From assembly GCA_029945725.1 (NCBI GenBank), contig JAQSDB010000003.1, positions 251,842-315,841 on the forward strand: a DNA stretch of 64,000 nucleotides, in the 5' to 3' direction. The translations under genes were made by a program, and so were the position numbers. This stretch comes from a bacterium. GTDB lineage: Bacteria; Pseudomonadota; Gammaproteobacteria; Pseudomonadales; Moraxellaceae. The notes under the pieces were generated by a model. That model searched no databases. It saw nothing but the letters and a program-made list of their open reading frames with translations, and was not told the origin of the DNA. Positions within the stretch are counted from its first letter, which is position 1, and the number at the start of each line of letters is the position of its first letter. Below, one piece after another: positions 54,684 through 64,000 of this stretch.

Positions 54684-55448
54684 TCAAATATCGTAATCAA
54701 GAATCAGCGGGGCATGATCCGAGAATTTTTCGGCCTTGTAGATACTGGTGCTTTTGATTTTGTCTTTCAGGTCCTGCGAGACAATGTGGTAATCAATGCG
54801 CCAGCCGACATTCTTGGTGTAAGCCTGGCCACGGTTTGACCACCAGGTGTATTGCTCGGCCTCCTGATTCACCACGCGAAAGGCATCGACATAACCAACG
54901 TCATCAAACAGCGTGGTCAGCCACGCGCGTTCGTGCGGCAGGAAGCCGGAATTCTTCAGGTTGCCCTTCCAGTTCCTGATGTCGATTTCCTTGTGCGCGA
55001 TGTTCCAGTCACCACAGATGATCATCTGGCGTTTTTCGGCCCGCCATTTTTTCATCAGCGGCATCAGCACCTCGAGAAAATGGTTTTTCCGGGCCTGGGC
55101 CTCGTCATTGGCCGAGCCGGAAGGCAGGTACAGCGAGGCAATGGTCAGCGCGCCGAACTGTGCTTCTATCCAGCGCCCCTGGCTGTCGCACAACTCGAAG
55201 CCGAGACCGATCTTCACGCTGTCCGGTTTCTGGCGGCTGAAAATCGCGGTGCCGCTGTAACCCGGCTTTTGCGCATCAAAAAAATAGCTGTGCCAGCCAT
55301 CCGGGCGATGCAGGATGTCGAGCTGGTGCTCCTGCGCCTTGGTTTCCTGGATGCAGACGACATCCGCACCACTGGTCTCCAGCCAGTCAAAGAAGCCCTT
55401 GCTGGCGGCCGAGCGAATGCCATTGAGGTTGGCCGAGATAATGCGCAT
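54684..55448 (-). CDS. Exodeoxyribonuclease III-family protein at the crc position
   Basis: 254 residues. Start MRIISANLNGIRSA at 55448. The exonuclease III catalytic set is intact: Asn7, Glu35 (QETKA), Tyr107, Asp147 and Asn149 (GDWN), Asp244 and His245 (SDHAPL). The gene is divergent from pyrE, as crc is in Pseudomonas, where the homologous Crc regulator has lost such residues. So this may be a true AP endonuclease (xthA), a Crc regulator that kept its active site, or both. I leave the symbol blank. Confidence 0.85.
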   Translation of the reverse strand: MRIISANLNGIRSAASKGFFDWLETSGADVVCIQETKAQEHQLDILHRPDGWHSYFFDAQKPGYSGTAIFSRQKPDSVKIGLGFELCDSQGRWIEAQFGALTIASLYLPSGSANDEAQARKNHFLEVLMPLMKKWRAEKRQMIICGDWNIAHKEIDIRNWKGNLKNSGFLPHERAWLTTLFDDVGYVDAFRVVNQEAEQYTWWSNRGQAYTKNVGWRIDYHIVSQDLKDKIKSTSIYKAEKFSDHAPLILDYDI

Positions 55449-55537
55449 AAAGGAGAACCTGCTGGGATTATTCATGGCGGGTCAAAAAACGAGCGGCTAT
55501 CATAGCGGCCTATTCCAACCCGACCAAATCCATAGCC

Positions 55538-56185
55538 ATGATGCGTGATTACCAACGCGAGTTCATCGGATTCGCCCTCCGCCACGGCGTACTGCGCTTT
55601 GGCGACTTCACCCTCAAGTCAGGACGACAGAGCCCCTATTTCTTCAACGCCGGTCTCTTCAACACCGGCAAGATGCTGGCCGAGCTCGGCCGCTTCTACG
55701 CCGAAGCTATCCGCACCTCCGGTGTCGAGTTCGATGTCCTGTTCGGGCCGGCCTACAAGGGCATTCCGCTGGCAGCGGCCACGGCCGTGCAGCTGGCCGA
55801 CGAGTTCAACATTGATACGCCCTGGTGCTTCAACCGCAAGGAGGCCAAGGACCATGGCGAGGGCGGCACGCTGGTGGGCGCACCGCTGAGCGGGCGCGTG
55901 CTCGTCATTGACGATGTCATCACGGCCGGCACCGCCATTCGCGAAGTCATGACCATCATCCGGAATGCAGCGGCCATTCCGGCCGCCGTCATCGTTGCCC
56001 TCGACCGCCAGGAACGCGGCAAGGGCGAGCTGTCGGCGATCCAGGAAGTCGAACGCGACTTCGGCATCCCCGTCATCGCCATCGTTACCCTTGAGCAGAT
56101 CATCAGCTATCTGGAAGAGGCCGGCGACCAGCTTGAACATCTTGAACAGATCCGTCGCTACCGTGCCGATTTCGGCATCCGCTAG
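55538..56185 (+). CDS. pyrE: Orotate phosphoribosyltransferase
   Basis: 215 residues; joins orotate to PRPP to make OMP. The PRPP motif is [18 protein letters not shown], and [20 protein letters not shown] is the N-terminal signature. Two consecutive ATGs (55538 and 55541) are possible starts. It is divergent from the ExoIII-like gene and followed 59 nt later by gshB. Confidence 0.96.
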   Translation: MMRDYQREFIGFALRHGVLRFGDFTLKSGRQSPYFFNAGLFNTGKMLAELGRFYAEAIRTSGVEFDVLFGPAYKGIPLAAATAVQLADEFNIDTPWCFNRKEAKDHGEGGTLVGAPLSGRVLVIDDVITAGTAIREVMTIIRNAAAIPAAVIVALDRQERGKGELSAIQEVERDFGIPVIAIVTLEQIISYLEEAGDQLEHLEQIRRYRADFGIR

Positions 56186-56244
56186 TCAGGCCCGTCACGG
56201 GTAAAAAACAAAGGCGGCCCTGCCGGGTCGCGCGAGGATGTGTG

Positions 56245-57195
56245 ATGTCACTCAATATTGCTGTGCTCATGGACCCCATCGAACACATCAAGATCAAGAA
56301 AGACTCCAGCATCGCCATGCTCCGGGCGGCGCAGGCGCGCGGCCACAAGCTCTGGTATCTCGAGCAGCACGACCTTTTTGTGCGTGACGGTGTTGCCTGT
56401 GGCGACATGGCCGAGCTCTCGGTATTCGAGGACTCGGAAAAATGGTTTGAGCGCGGCGACAAGCAGACCCGTGCCTTGAGCACGGTGGACGTGATCCTGA
56501 TGCGCAAGGATCCGCCCTTCGACATGAACTTCGTCTACACCACCTATATCCTGGAAAAGGCCGAGCAGGCCGGCGTGCTCGTGGTGAACAAGCCGCAATC
56601 GCTGCGCGACTGCAACGAGAAATTCTTTGCCACCCACTTTGCGCACTGCATGGTGCCGACGCTGATCAGCGCCGACATGAGAAAGCTGCGAGCCTTTGTG
56701 CATGAGCAGCACGATGCCATCGTCAAGCCGCTCGACGGCATGGGTGGCACCGGCATTTTCCGTCTGGTGGCCGGCGGCCCCAACATCGGTGCGACGCTGG
56801 AAACCCTGACCCTGAACGGCACGCTGCCCATCATGGCACAACGCTATATTCCGGAAATAAAAGATGGCGACAAACGCATCCTCATGATTGACGGCGAGCC
56901 CGTGCCCTACGGGCTCTCGCGCATTCCGCAGGGCGATGAGGTGCGCGGCAACCTGGCCGCCGGCGGCATTGGCGAGCCGCGCGAGCTGACTGATCGCGAG
57001 CGCTGGATTGCCGCCGAAGTCGGCCCCGAACTGAAAAAGCGCGGCCTGATTTTTGTCGGCCTCGACGTGATTGGCGACTATCTCACCGAAGTGAATGTCA
57101 CCAGCCCGACCTGCATCCGTGAAATCGATGCACACTACCACTACGGCATTGCCGACAGACTCATCGCCTGCATCGAAGCCCGTCGCCGGGGCTGA
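56245..57195 (+). CDS. gshB: Glutathione synthetase
   Basis: 316 residues; adds glycine to gamma-glutamylcysteine with ATP. The N-terminal NIAVLMDPIEHIKIKKDSS is the family signature, followed by the ATP-grasp segments IVKPLDGMGGTGIFRL and NVTSPTCIREI. A GTG at 56242 is directly in front; the ATG at 56245 is preferred. It lies next to the TonB region, as in Pseudomonas, but after pyrE rather than beside yqgE. Confidence 0.96.
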   Translation: MSLNIAVLMDPIEHIKIKKDSSIAMLRAAQARGHKLWYLEQHDLFVRDGVACGDMAELSVFEDSEKWFERGDKQTRALSTVDVILMRKDPPFDMNFVYTTYILEKAEQAGVLVVNKPQSLRDCNEKFFATHFAHCMVPTLISADMRKLRAFVHEQHDAIVKPLDGMGGTGIFRLVAGGPNIGATLETLTLNGTLPIMAQRYIPEIKDGDKRILMIDGEPVPYGLSRIPQGDEVRGNLAAGGIGEPRELTDRERWIAAEVGPELKKRGLIFVGLDVIGDYLTEVNVTSPTCIREIDAHYHYGIADRLIACIEARRRG

Positions 57196-57215
57196 GACCA
57201 CGACGAAAACACTCC

Positions 57216-57866
57216 ATGCAGGCAACCCTCACCGCGGCAATCCGCAAGACCCTCTCTGCTGCCCGCATCGTACCGACCACGCTGCCGGACTGCGGCGGCC
57301 TGCAGCTTTACCTGCTGGCCGCTGACTTTCCGCAAACCGCACTGTCGCCGCAGGAAATGCATGCCGCCCTCAACGAGCCGGCCTACTGGATATTCTGCTG
57401 GGCCTCCGGCCTTGCCCTCGCGCGCAAAATCCTGCGTGAACCGGCGCTGGTGCGGGGCAGGAAGGTGCTGGATTTCGGTGCCGGCTCCGGCGTTGTGGCC
57501 TGTGCCGCCGCCCTGGCCGGCGCTGCCGAGGTCGTGGCCTGCGATATTGATACGGCATCGCTCGCTGCCTGTGCGGCCAATGCCGCACTGAACCGCGTCA
57601 GCCTGCGCCTGGCCGGGGATTTCTTTACCCTGCAGGAAGACTTCGACCTGATCCTTGCCGCCGATGTGCTGTATGACCGCAGCAACCATCATTTTCTCGA
57701 CGCCTTCCTGCAGCGCGCGCCACAGGTACTGGTGGCGGATTCACGGGTAAAAAACCTGCAGGTTCCGCCGTACCGGCTGATGAGTACGGAGGCGGCAGAA
57801 ACCCTGCCCGACCTCAACGAGTTTGACGAGTTCCGCCAGGTACGCTTTTACGAAGCCTCTCGTTGA
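57216..57866 (+). CDS. Class I SAM-dependent methyltransferase (ETFB lysine methyltransferase-like)
   Basis: 216 residues. SAM-binding VLDFGAGSGVVACAAALAGA, acidic strand CDIDTASL and DLILAADVLYDRS (the D/ExxY-type catalytic loop of lysine methyltransferases) are present. The N-terminal EPAYWIFCWASGLALAR is like the METTL20/ETFB group, which methylates the electron-transfer flavoprotein. That target is by analogy only. It follows gshB by 20 nt, so it probably shares its transcript. Confidence 0.8.
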   Translation: MQATLTAAIRKTLSAARIVPTTLPDCGGLQLYLLAADFPQTALSPQEMHAALNEPAYWIFCWASGLALARKILREPALVRGRKVLDFGAGSGVVACAAALAGAAEVVACDIDTASLAACAANAALNRVSLRLAGDFFTLQEDFDLILAADVLYDRSNHHFLDAFLQRAPQVLVADSRVKNLQVPPYRLMSTEAAETLPDLNEFDEFRQVRFYEASR

Positions 57867-58014
57867 GCCCGCCTTAAAAGCATCACTGGCAGAAGCTGAG
57901 TTGCGACGCAGCCGGCAGCGCCGGCATCAATCCGCATGGACAATTCCGCCCTCGGCAGGCAGACTTCAAGCCTTCCGGCCTGCACGCAATCCATAGCGAA
58001 CCCCATAAAAAAGC

Positions 58015-58887
58015 ATGTCTGCACCTGCCGCCGTTTCCACATCCGATCGCCTCAGCTTCACGGTTTTCGTGGCTGTCATGCTGCACGTGATTCTGGTGTT
58101 CGGTGTTGTCTTCTCGGCGCCGAAAGTGCATTTGCCGCAAGTCATGGAAGTCACCCTGGCCCAGCACCGCAGCCATGATGCCGACAAGAATGCCGACTAT
58201 CTGGGCGATGCCAACCAGCGCGGCAGCGGCAGTCTGGACAAGGCCGCGCTGATCACCAGCCCGCACCAGTCCCGCTTTCACGACAACACCATCAACGACA
58301 TCCAGCCGGAAGAAAGCCTGTCCGCCAGCCGCGCCTCCACGGCCGAGCACAAGCAGGTCATCACCACCACCGGCAAGTCCACCACGTACAGCGACACACG
58401 CAAGTCTGAAAAACTGCGCCAGGAACAGAATGAAGTGCGTCAGGCCCAGCTCGCCATGGCCTGGCAGTCGGATGAAATCTCCAGCCTGGAAGCGCGACTG
58501 GCGGCCAAAAAACAGGCGTATGCCAAACGTCCGCGCGTGCGTGCCGTTTCCAGCGTCTCCACCCGGTACGACAGGGACGCCGCGTACGTCGATGCCTTCC
58601 GCGCGCGCGTGGAAGAAATCGGCAACAAGAATTATCCCGCGAGTGCGCGGCAGAAAATGATTTTCGGCAATGTGCGCCTGATGGTGTGGATCGATGCCAC
58701 CGGCCATGTGAAGAAAATCGATGTCCTGAAATCATCAGGCCACCAGATCCTGGATGACGCGGCGCGCCAGAGCGTGCGCCTGGCCGAGCCCTTCCAGCCC
58801 TTCCCGGCCGCCATCCGCCAGGACACCGACATCCTGCAAATCATCCGCACCTGGAAATTCTCCGACCGCCTTTCCTCGGACAGCTGA
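58015..58887 (+). CDS. TonB family energy-transducing protein
   Basis: 290 residues. One N-terminal membrane helix (about 14-34, FTVFVAVMLHVILVFGVVFSA), a long polar, coiled-coil-like periplasmic region (QEQNEVRQAQLAMAWQSDEISSLEARLAAKKQ), and a C-terminal TonB domain (MIFGNVRLMVWIDATGHVKKIDVLKSSGHQ) ending in IIRTWKF. It resembles P. aeruginosa TonB3, which lies beside gshB and affects twitching motility. No exbB or exbD is adjacent. Confidence 0.88.
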   Translation: MSAPAAVSTSDRLSFTVFVAVMLHVILVFGVVFSAPKVHLPQVMEVTLAQHRSHDADKNADYLGDANQRGSGSLDKAALITSPHQSRFHDNTINDIQPEESLSASRASTAEHKQVITTTGKSTTYSDTRKSEKLRQEQNEVRQAQLAMAWQSDEISSLEARLAAKKQAYAKRPRVRAVSSVSTRYDRDAAYVDAFRARVEEIGNKNYPASARQKMIFGNVRLMVWIDATGHVKKIDVLKSSGHQILDDAARQSVRLAEPFQPFPAAIRQDTDILQIIRTWKFSDRLSSDS

Positions 58888-58911
58888 GCCGGGCCTTGCA
58901 GGGATGAAAAC

Positions 58912-59328
58912 GTGCTGACACTGGGCGCCGTTGAACTAAAAACCCTGCTGACGCACATTGCCCGCTGGCTGGCTAATCTCGGCCGCGCCAATGACGCGCG
59001 CAAAAAAGCCTCCGTGTCTGCGGTGCGCGAAGTGATTCTGGTCGCACGCCGTACGGCCACTTATCTGCGTCATGTCGAGCAAACCGGACAGCAGGATGTC
59101 GCACAGGAACAGGATCTTGCCGAACGCTGGACCCGGCTCGGCTTCAGCATGCAGGATCTGGGACTGGCTAAGCTGGCCAAGCGTTGCGACATCCGCGGAC
59201 GCGCCTGGGCCGACCCGTCGCAATTCACGCCCGGGTTTCTGGAAAAAGCCGATGTCAGTCTGGAATCGATAGAAAGACTGGCGGCGCAGGCGATCCGGGA
59301 TGTCAGCGGAAAAACCCCGCCCCCGTAG
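58912..59328 (+). CDS. Conserved-looking helical protein of unknown function
   Basis: 138 residues from a GTG codon. No signal peptide or catalytic motif is seen. Most of it should be alpha-helical (for example KTLLTHIARWLANLGRANDA and EQDLAERWTRLGFSMQDLG). I do not recognise the family. The gene begins 24 nt after the TonB stop and ends inside a REP-like sequence that supplies its TAG codon. Confidence 0.55.
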   Translation: MLTLGAVELKTLLTHIARWLANLGRANDARKKASVSAVREVILVARRTATYLRHVEQTGQQDVAQEQDLAERWTRLGFSMQDLGLAKLAKRCDIRGRAWADPSQFTPGFLEKADVSLESIERLAAQAIRDVSGKTPPP

Positions 59329-59348
59329 GAGCAGCTTCAGCCACGAAG
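59325..59348. repeat. REP-like sequence overlapping a stop codon
   Basis: The run starting GTAGGAGCAGCTTCAGCC (then ACGAAG) is related to the repeats at 28493 and 54636. Its second to fourth bases are the TAG stop of the gene at 58912. Confidence 0.55.
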
Positions 59349-59400
59349 CCCCTGACAGCCCCACCTGTTCTCGCCGGCAGCCACAGCAGCGCGGAAAAAA

Positions 59401-60117
59401 TTACCAGCCCAGCGCCTTCTGCTGCATCAGGATCAGGTCGGCAATGCCTTTTTCCGCCAGCACCAGCATCGAGTCGGTTTCCGTGCGCGTGAACGGCTTG
59501 CCTTCGGCAGTGCCCTGCACTTCGACAAAACCGCCCTGCTGCGTCATCACCACATTCATGTCGGTTTCGCAGGCAAAGTCTTCCGGATAATCCAGATCCA
59601 GCACCGGCACACCCTGATACATGCCCACGGAAACGGCCGCGACCAGACACTGCAGCGGATCGTTCTTGATGGTTTTTTTCTGCAGCATGAAAGACAGCGC
59701 ATCCACCAGCGCCACACAGGCGCCAGTGACACTGGCCGTGCGCGTACCACCATCGGCCTGGATCACATCGCAATCGAGCGTGATGGTGTTTTCACCGAGC
59801 TTTTTCAGATCCACCGCCGCGCGCAGGCTGCGGCCGATCAGACGCTGGATTTCCAGGGTACGGCCGCCCTGCTTGCCGCGGCTGGCCTCACGGTCACTGC
59901 GGGTATGCGTGGAACGCGGCAGCATGCCGTACTCGGCCGTGATCCAGCCACCACCCTTGCCCTTGAGGAAACGCGGAACGGAGTTCTCGACGCTGGCAGT
60001 ACACAGCACCTTGGTGTCGCCAAATTCCACCAGCACGGAACCTTCGGCATGACGGGTGTAATGGCGGGTGATAGTGACGGGACGCAGCTGATCGGGGGCA
60101 CGGCCGGAGGGGCGCAT
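59401..60117 (-). CDS. rph: Ribonuclease PH
   Basis: 238 residues; a phosphorolytic 3'-exoribonuclease in tRNA 3' end maturation. [38 protein letters not shown] is the family start, and [37 protein letters not shown] and [16 protein letters not shown] are conserved. The ATG at 60117 is used; the longer open frame is not similar. Divergent from yicC. Confidence 0.96.
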   Translation of the reverse strand: MRPSGRAPDQLRPVTITRHYTRHAEGSVLVEFGDTKVLCTASVENSVPRFLKGKGGGWITAEYGMLPRSTHTRSDREASRGKQGGRTLEIQRLIGRSLRAAVDLKKLGENTITLDCDVIQADGGTRTASVTGACVALVDALSFMLQKKTIKNDPLQCLVAAVSVGMYQGVPVLDLDYPEDFACETDMNVVMTQQGGFVEVQGTAEGKPFTRTETDSMLVLAEKGIADLILMQQKALGW

Positions 60118-60224
60118 GGAAAACTCCGTTGATTCAAAAGGCCGGCAGTATAACAGCGTGCCGGCAATCACGGAGCCGTCTGGTCTGGGTTACAATCAGC
60201 GCCAGCCTTATGGAGCACACCCTG

Positions 60225-61091
60225 ATGATACGCAGCATGACCGCCTTTGCCCGTAGCGAAATCCGGGGTGATTCCGGCCTGATCGCCTGCGAGATCCGCT
60301 CCGTCAATCACCGTTTTCTCGAGCCCGGCTTCCGTCTGCCCGAGGCCTTGCGTGATATCGAGTTTCCCTTGCGCGAACGCCTGCGCCAGACCCTGACTCG
60401 AGGCAAGGTAGATGTGCAATGCCGTTATGAGGCGGCCGATGCCCTCGGCGGCACCATTGAACTGGACCGTGAACTGGCGGCACAGCTGGTGGCGGCCGCG
60501 GCCGAAATTGACCACATGACACGCCATGCCTCCCCGCTCAATGCCACCGACATCCTGCGTCTGCCTGGCGTCATCCGCAGCCGTGAAACCGATACCGTCG
60601 CCCTCCAGGCCACTGCCCTGCAAGCCTTTGAACAGGCACTGACGCAGTTTATTGCCATGCGCGAGCGCGAAGGCGCCGAGCTCGGCCGCCTGATCGAGGA
60701 GCGGCTGGAGCTGATGATGGCCGAGGTGGAAAAGGTGCGCGTGCGCATGCCCGGCATTCTTGCGCATTATCGCAAGCGCCTGCTGGAGCGGCTGGTGGAT
60801 ATAAAAAACGAACTCAATGGCGAGCGTCTTGAGCAGGAAATCATCCTGTTTGCGCATAAAATCGACGTTACCGAAGAGATGGACCGGCTCACCACCCACG
60901 TCGGCGAAATTCGCCGTGTGCTCGCCGAAGGCGGAGCCGTAGGCCGCCGCCTCGACTTCCTGATGCAGGAGCTGAATCGCGAGGCCAACACGCTGGGCTC
61001 GAAATCAGTGAGCGCCGACAGCTCGCTGTCTTCCGTCGAGCTTAAAGTCCTGATCGAGCAGATGCGCGAGCAGATCCAGAACATTGAATAA
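60225..61091 (+). CDS. yicC: YicC family endoribonuclease-like protein
   Basis: 288 residues. The start MIRSMTAFARSE at 60225 and the SVNHRFLEPGFRLPE and NREANTLGSKSV stretches define the family; E. coli YicC is reported to be a ribonuclease, affecting small RNA levels. It is followed by gmk at a 31-nt distance, the common rph/yicC-gmk-rpoZ-spoT order. Confidence 0.94.
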   Translation: MIRSMTAFARSEIRGDSGLIACEIRSVNHRFLEPGFRLPEALRDIEFPLRERLRQTLTRGKVDVQCRYEAADALGGTIELDRELAAQLVAAAAEIDHMTRHASPLNATDILRLPGVIRSRETDTVALQATALQAFEQALTQFIAMREREGAELGRLIEERLELMMAEVEKVRVRMPGILAHYRKRLLERLVDIKNELNGERLEQEIILFAHKIDVTEEMDRLTTHVGEIRRVLAEGGAVGRRLDFLMQELNREANTLGSKSVSADSSLSSVELKVLIEQMREQIQNIE

Positions 61092-61119
61092 CACCGAATA
61101 AAATATCCGCAGGGGATGA

Positions 61120-61752
<633 letters not shown>

Positions 61753-61841
61753 AGGGCTCCGGCGGACGCCGCCGGCTTGCGGCATCGCAGCGGCTTGCGT
61801 AGACTGCGCGACCTGCTTTCCCCGCTTAACCGAGGTTCACC

Positions 61842-62117
61842 ATGGCCCGTGTCACCGTTGAAGACTGTCTGGATCAACTGGATAACCGTTTCGAGCTCGT
61901 ACTGGTCGCTGCCAAGCGCGCCCGTCAGCTGGCAACCGGCGGCAAGGACCCTTTTCTGGCCTGGGAAAACGACAAGCCTACGGTAATGGCGCTGCGTGAA
62001 ATTGCGGCCGGTCATGTCACCCGTGACATCCTGACGGCAAAGCCGGAAGAAGAAGATGAAGATGCATTTGCCGACCTGATCCAGCTGGAACAGCCTCAGC
62101 CTGCCGCAGACCTCTGA
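61842..62117 (+). CDS. rpoZ: RNA polymerase omega subunit
   Basis: 91 residues beginning [20 protein letters not shown], the omega signature, with an acidic C-terminal region ([16 protein letters not shown]). Omega helps assemble RNA polymerase and takes part in ppGpp binding. It lies 70 nt before spoT. Confidence 0.97.
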   Translation: MARVTVEDCLDQLDNRFELVLVAAKRARQLATGGKDPFLAWENDKPTVMALREIAAGHVTRDILTAKPEEEDEDAFADLIQLEQPQPAADL

Positions 62118-62187
62118 TATCCCTCGCACGTCATCCGGCAGCATCCAGCCCTTGACGTCGCGCGCACCGACACCGGACACTCAAGCC

Positions 62188-64000
62188 ATGAGTTCCGGTA
62201 TCGACGTACTATGCACCAGACTAGAAAGCTACCTCACGCCTGATCAGATTGCTGATATACGGCGCGCTTATTATTTTTCTGAAATCGCCCATGCAGGACA
62301 GTTTCGCCGCAACGGCGCGCCCTACATCACACATCCCCTCGCTGTCGCCAATATCCTCTGTGACATGCATATGGATCACCAAAGCATCATGGCGGCCATG
62401 CTGCATGATGTGATTGAAGATACCGACATCAACAAGGCCGGTGTGGCCGCGGAATTCGGCGCCGATATCGCAGCGCTGGTCGATGGTGTAACCAAGCTCA
62501 CGCAGGTCCACTTCAGCTCAAAAGCCGAAGCCCAGGCCGAAAATTTCCGCAAGATGATGCTGGCCATGACGCAGGATACCCGCGTCATTATCGTCAAGCT
62601 GGCCGATCGTCTGCACAATATGCGCACGCTGGATGTCCTGACACCGGAAAAGCGCCGGCGCGTTGCCACTGAAACCCTGGAAATCTACGCGCCAATCGCC
62701 AATCGTCTTGGCATGAACGATATCCGTGTGGAATACGAAGAACTCGGCTTCTATGCACTCTTCCCCATGCGTGCGCCACTGATTAAAAAAGCCGTACGCG
62801 CAGCGCGTGGCAATCGCAAGGAAATGCTGAACACCATCAAGGAGAGCCTTGAAGCCCGTCTGGCCGAAGAAGGCCTGAGCGTGCGCGTGATGGGTCGTGA
62901 AAAGCATCTCTACAGCATCTACCAGAAGATGCGTGAAAAAAGAAAATCGTTTTCGGAAATCATGGATGTATATGGCTTCCGCCTGATTACAGAAAATGTT
63001 GACGCCTGCTACCGTGCCCTCGGCATCATGCATAACCTCTACAAACCGATCCCGGGCCAGTTCAAGGATTACATTGCCATCCCCAAGGCCAACGGCTATC
63101 AGTCACTGCACACGGTACTGAAGGGGCATAGTGGTGTACCGATTGAAATCCAGATTCGAACCGAAGCCATGGAAGCCATGGCCAATAACGGCATTGCGGC
63201 GCACTGGTTATACAAATCCGATTCCGATGTCTTCACCAACACCTCGCAAACACGTGCACGCGAATGGATGAAATCGCTGCTGGAAATCCAGAAAAATTCC
63301 GGCGACTCGATGGAGTTCATCGAAAGCGTGAAAATCGACCTGTTCCCGGACGAGGTGTATGTCTTCACCCCCAAAGGCAAGATTCTCACGCTGCCGGTCG
63401 GTGCCACTGCCGTTGATTTTGCCTACGCCGTGCACACGGATGTCGGCAATACCTGTGTTGCCGCGCGCGTGGACAACCGCCTGGCACCGCTGAGCCTGCC
63501 GCTCAGCACCGGGCAGACCGTGGATATTGTCAGCGCCCCGGGCGCGCGACCGAATCCGGCCTGGCTGAACTTTGTCATTACATCAAAAGCCCGCGCCAGC
63601 ATTCGCCACTTCCTCAAAGACCAGCAGCACTCGGAGGCCGAAGATCTGGGACGACGCCTGCTGGAAAAGGCATTGAGTGCGCAGGGGCTTTCACTCGCGA
63701 AAGTCGCTCCCGAGCCTTTGCAGGTGTTGCTGGCTGAAACCGGCCTGGCCAGCCTGACCGCCCTGCTGGAAGAAATCGGCATGGGTAACCGGGTGCCACA
63801 AATCATCGCAGCGCGGCTGCTGCCGGCAGGGCAGCAGATGCTGGCCGGCGAATCCAAAACCGGCGGGAAAAACCGTGGCATCGCCATCCGCGGCACCGAA
63901 GGCCTGGTCATCACCTATGCCCGCTGCTGTCGTCCCTTGCCTGGCGATGCGATCATCGGCCACCTTTCTGCCGGCCGCGGCATCGTCATTCACCGCGAAA
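62188..64000 (+). CDS. spoT: Bifunctional (p)ppGpp synthetase/hydrolase SpoT, C-terminus cut by window edge
   Basis: 604 complete codons are visible; the gene runs off the window. The N-terminal HD hydrolase domain has YITHPLAVANIL and LHDVIEDTD. The synthetase domain follows, with KQIKD-like GQFKDYIAIPKANGYQSLHT and the EIQIRTEAMEAMANNGIAAHW motif. A TGS domain (KIDLFPDEVYVFTPKGKIL) then begins near residue 385, and the last part before the edge has a conserved CCRPLPGDAIIGH. It hydrolyses and makes the stringent-response alarmone. The position after rpoZ marks it as SpoT rather than RelA. Confidence 0.96.
   Translation, partial: MSSGIDVLCTRLESYLTPDQIADIRRAYYFSEIAHAGQFRRNGAPYITHPLAVANILCDMHMDHQSIMAAMLHDVIEDTDINKAGVAAEFGADIAALVDGVTKLTQVHFSSKAEAQAENFRKMMLAMTQDTRVIIVKLADRLHNMRTLDVLTPEKRRRVATETLEIYAPIANRLGMNDIRVEYEELGFYALFPMRAPLIKKAVRAARGNRKEMLNTIKESLEARLAEEGLSVRVMGREKHLYSIYQKMREKRKSFSEIMDVYGFRLITENVDACYRALGIMHNLYKPIPGQFKDYIAIPKANGYQSLHTVLKGHSGVPIEIQIRTEAMEAMANNGIAAHWLYKSDSDVFTNTSQTRAREWMKSLLEIQKNSGDSMEFIESVKIDLFPDEVYVFTPKGKILTLPVGATAVDFAYAVHTDVGNTCVAARVDNRLAPLSLPLSTGQTVDIVSAPGARPNPAWLNFVITSKARASIRHFLKDQQHSEAEDLGRRLLEKALSAQGLSLAKVAPEPLQVLLAETGLASLTALLEEIGMGNRVPQIIAARLLPAGQQMLAGESKTGGKNRGIAIRGTEGLVITYARCCRPLPGDAIIGHLSAGRGIVIHRE

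Overview
The window reads as chromosomal backbone of a gammaproteobacterium of the order Pseudomonadales. The DNA is GC-rich (about 60% by eye, not computed). Gene content and order match the conserved Pseudomonas-type clusters: coaBC-dut-algC-argB-slmA, M16 pair-rsmD, ftsY-ftsE-ftsX-rpoH, metX-metW, yggT-proC-yggS-pilT-pilU, yqgE-ruvX-pyrB-pyrC', an ExoIII/Crc-like gene beside pyrE, and rph-yicC-gmk-rpoZ-spoT. Several details differ from Pseudomonas, so a related family (for example a Moraxellaceae-like lineage) is more likely than Pseudomonas itself. I see no phage, integron, insertion sequence, CRISPR array, rRNA or tRNA. No gene-free stretch exceeds 300 bases; the longest are 45910-46155, 15307-15546 and 17722-17937.

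Layout. 1-10.7 kb: end of a TSUP permease gene, a secreted coiled-coil protein, then on the minus strand the chain coaBC-dut-algC-argB-slmA (cofactor, nucleotide, sugar-phosphate and arginine synthesis plus nucleoid occlusion). radC, rpmB, rpmG, mutM and a small membrane protein run on plus, and coaD-fdx on minus. 10.7-15.3 kb: a GMC oxidoreductase, a Tat-exported small subunit, an aldehyde dehydrogenase and a divergent TetR regulator form a likely alcohol/aldehyde oxidation module, with a perfect 16-bp palindrome between the last two. 15.5-18.5 kb: a large Ig-repeat surface lipoprotein with a near-consensus promoter, and a small beta-barrel protein. 18.5-23 kb: four minus-strand genes (two M16 peptidases, rsmD, yheT), each overlapping the next by 4 nt. 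23-29.3 kb: ftsY, ftsEX, rpoH, a DUF423 protein, thiS, thiG and trmB. 29.3-37.8 kb: the minus-strand series yggS, proC, yggT, dynamin-like GTPase, metX, metW, rdgB, hemW, with an EVE-domain gene inserted on the other strand. 37.9-46 kb: pilT, pilU, a TSUP permease, a radical SAM protein, a MASE1/CHASE hybrid kinase and an ECF sigma/zinc-finger pair. 46-53 kb: a flavoprotein, then the minus-strand series reductase-yqgE-ruvX-pyrB-pyrC'-thpR. 53-64 kb: an SDR, a methyltransferase, an ExoIII/Crc-like protein, pyrE, gshB, a second methyltransferase, TonB, an unknown gene, rph, yicC, gmk, rpoZ and the start of spoT.

Most interesting signals. A nearly perfect CIRCE operator (TTAGCACTC-N9-GGGTGCTAA) lies in front of rpoH, suggesting that the repressor HrcA controls the heat-shock sigma factor. 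The ExoIII-type protein at the crc position beside pyrE keeps a full catalytic residue set. The dihydroorotase-like partner of PyrB lacks the HxH metal motif, and the pyrR gene usual at this locus in Pseudomonas is missing. A perfect palindrome is a candidate TetR operator. Three copies of a REP-like sequence lie at gene 3' ends, and one of them provides a stop codon. I found no clearly new multi-gene defence or mobile system.
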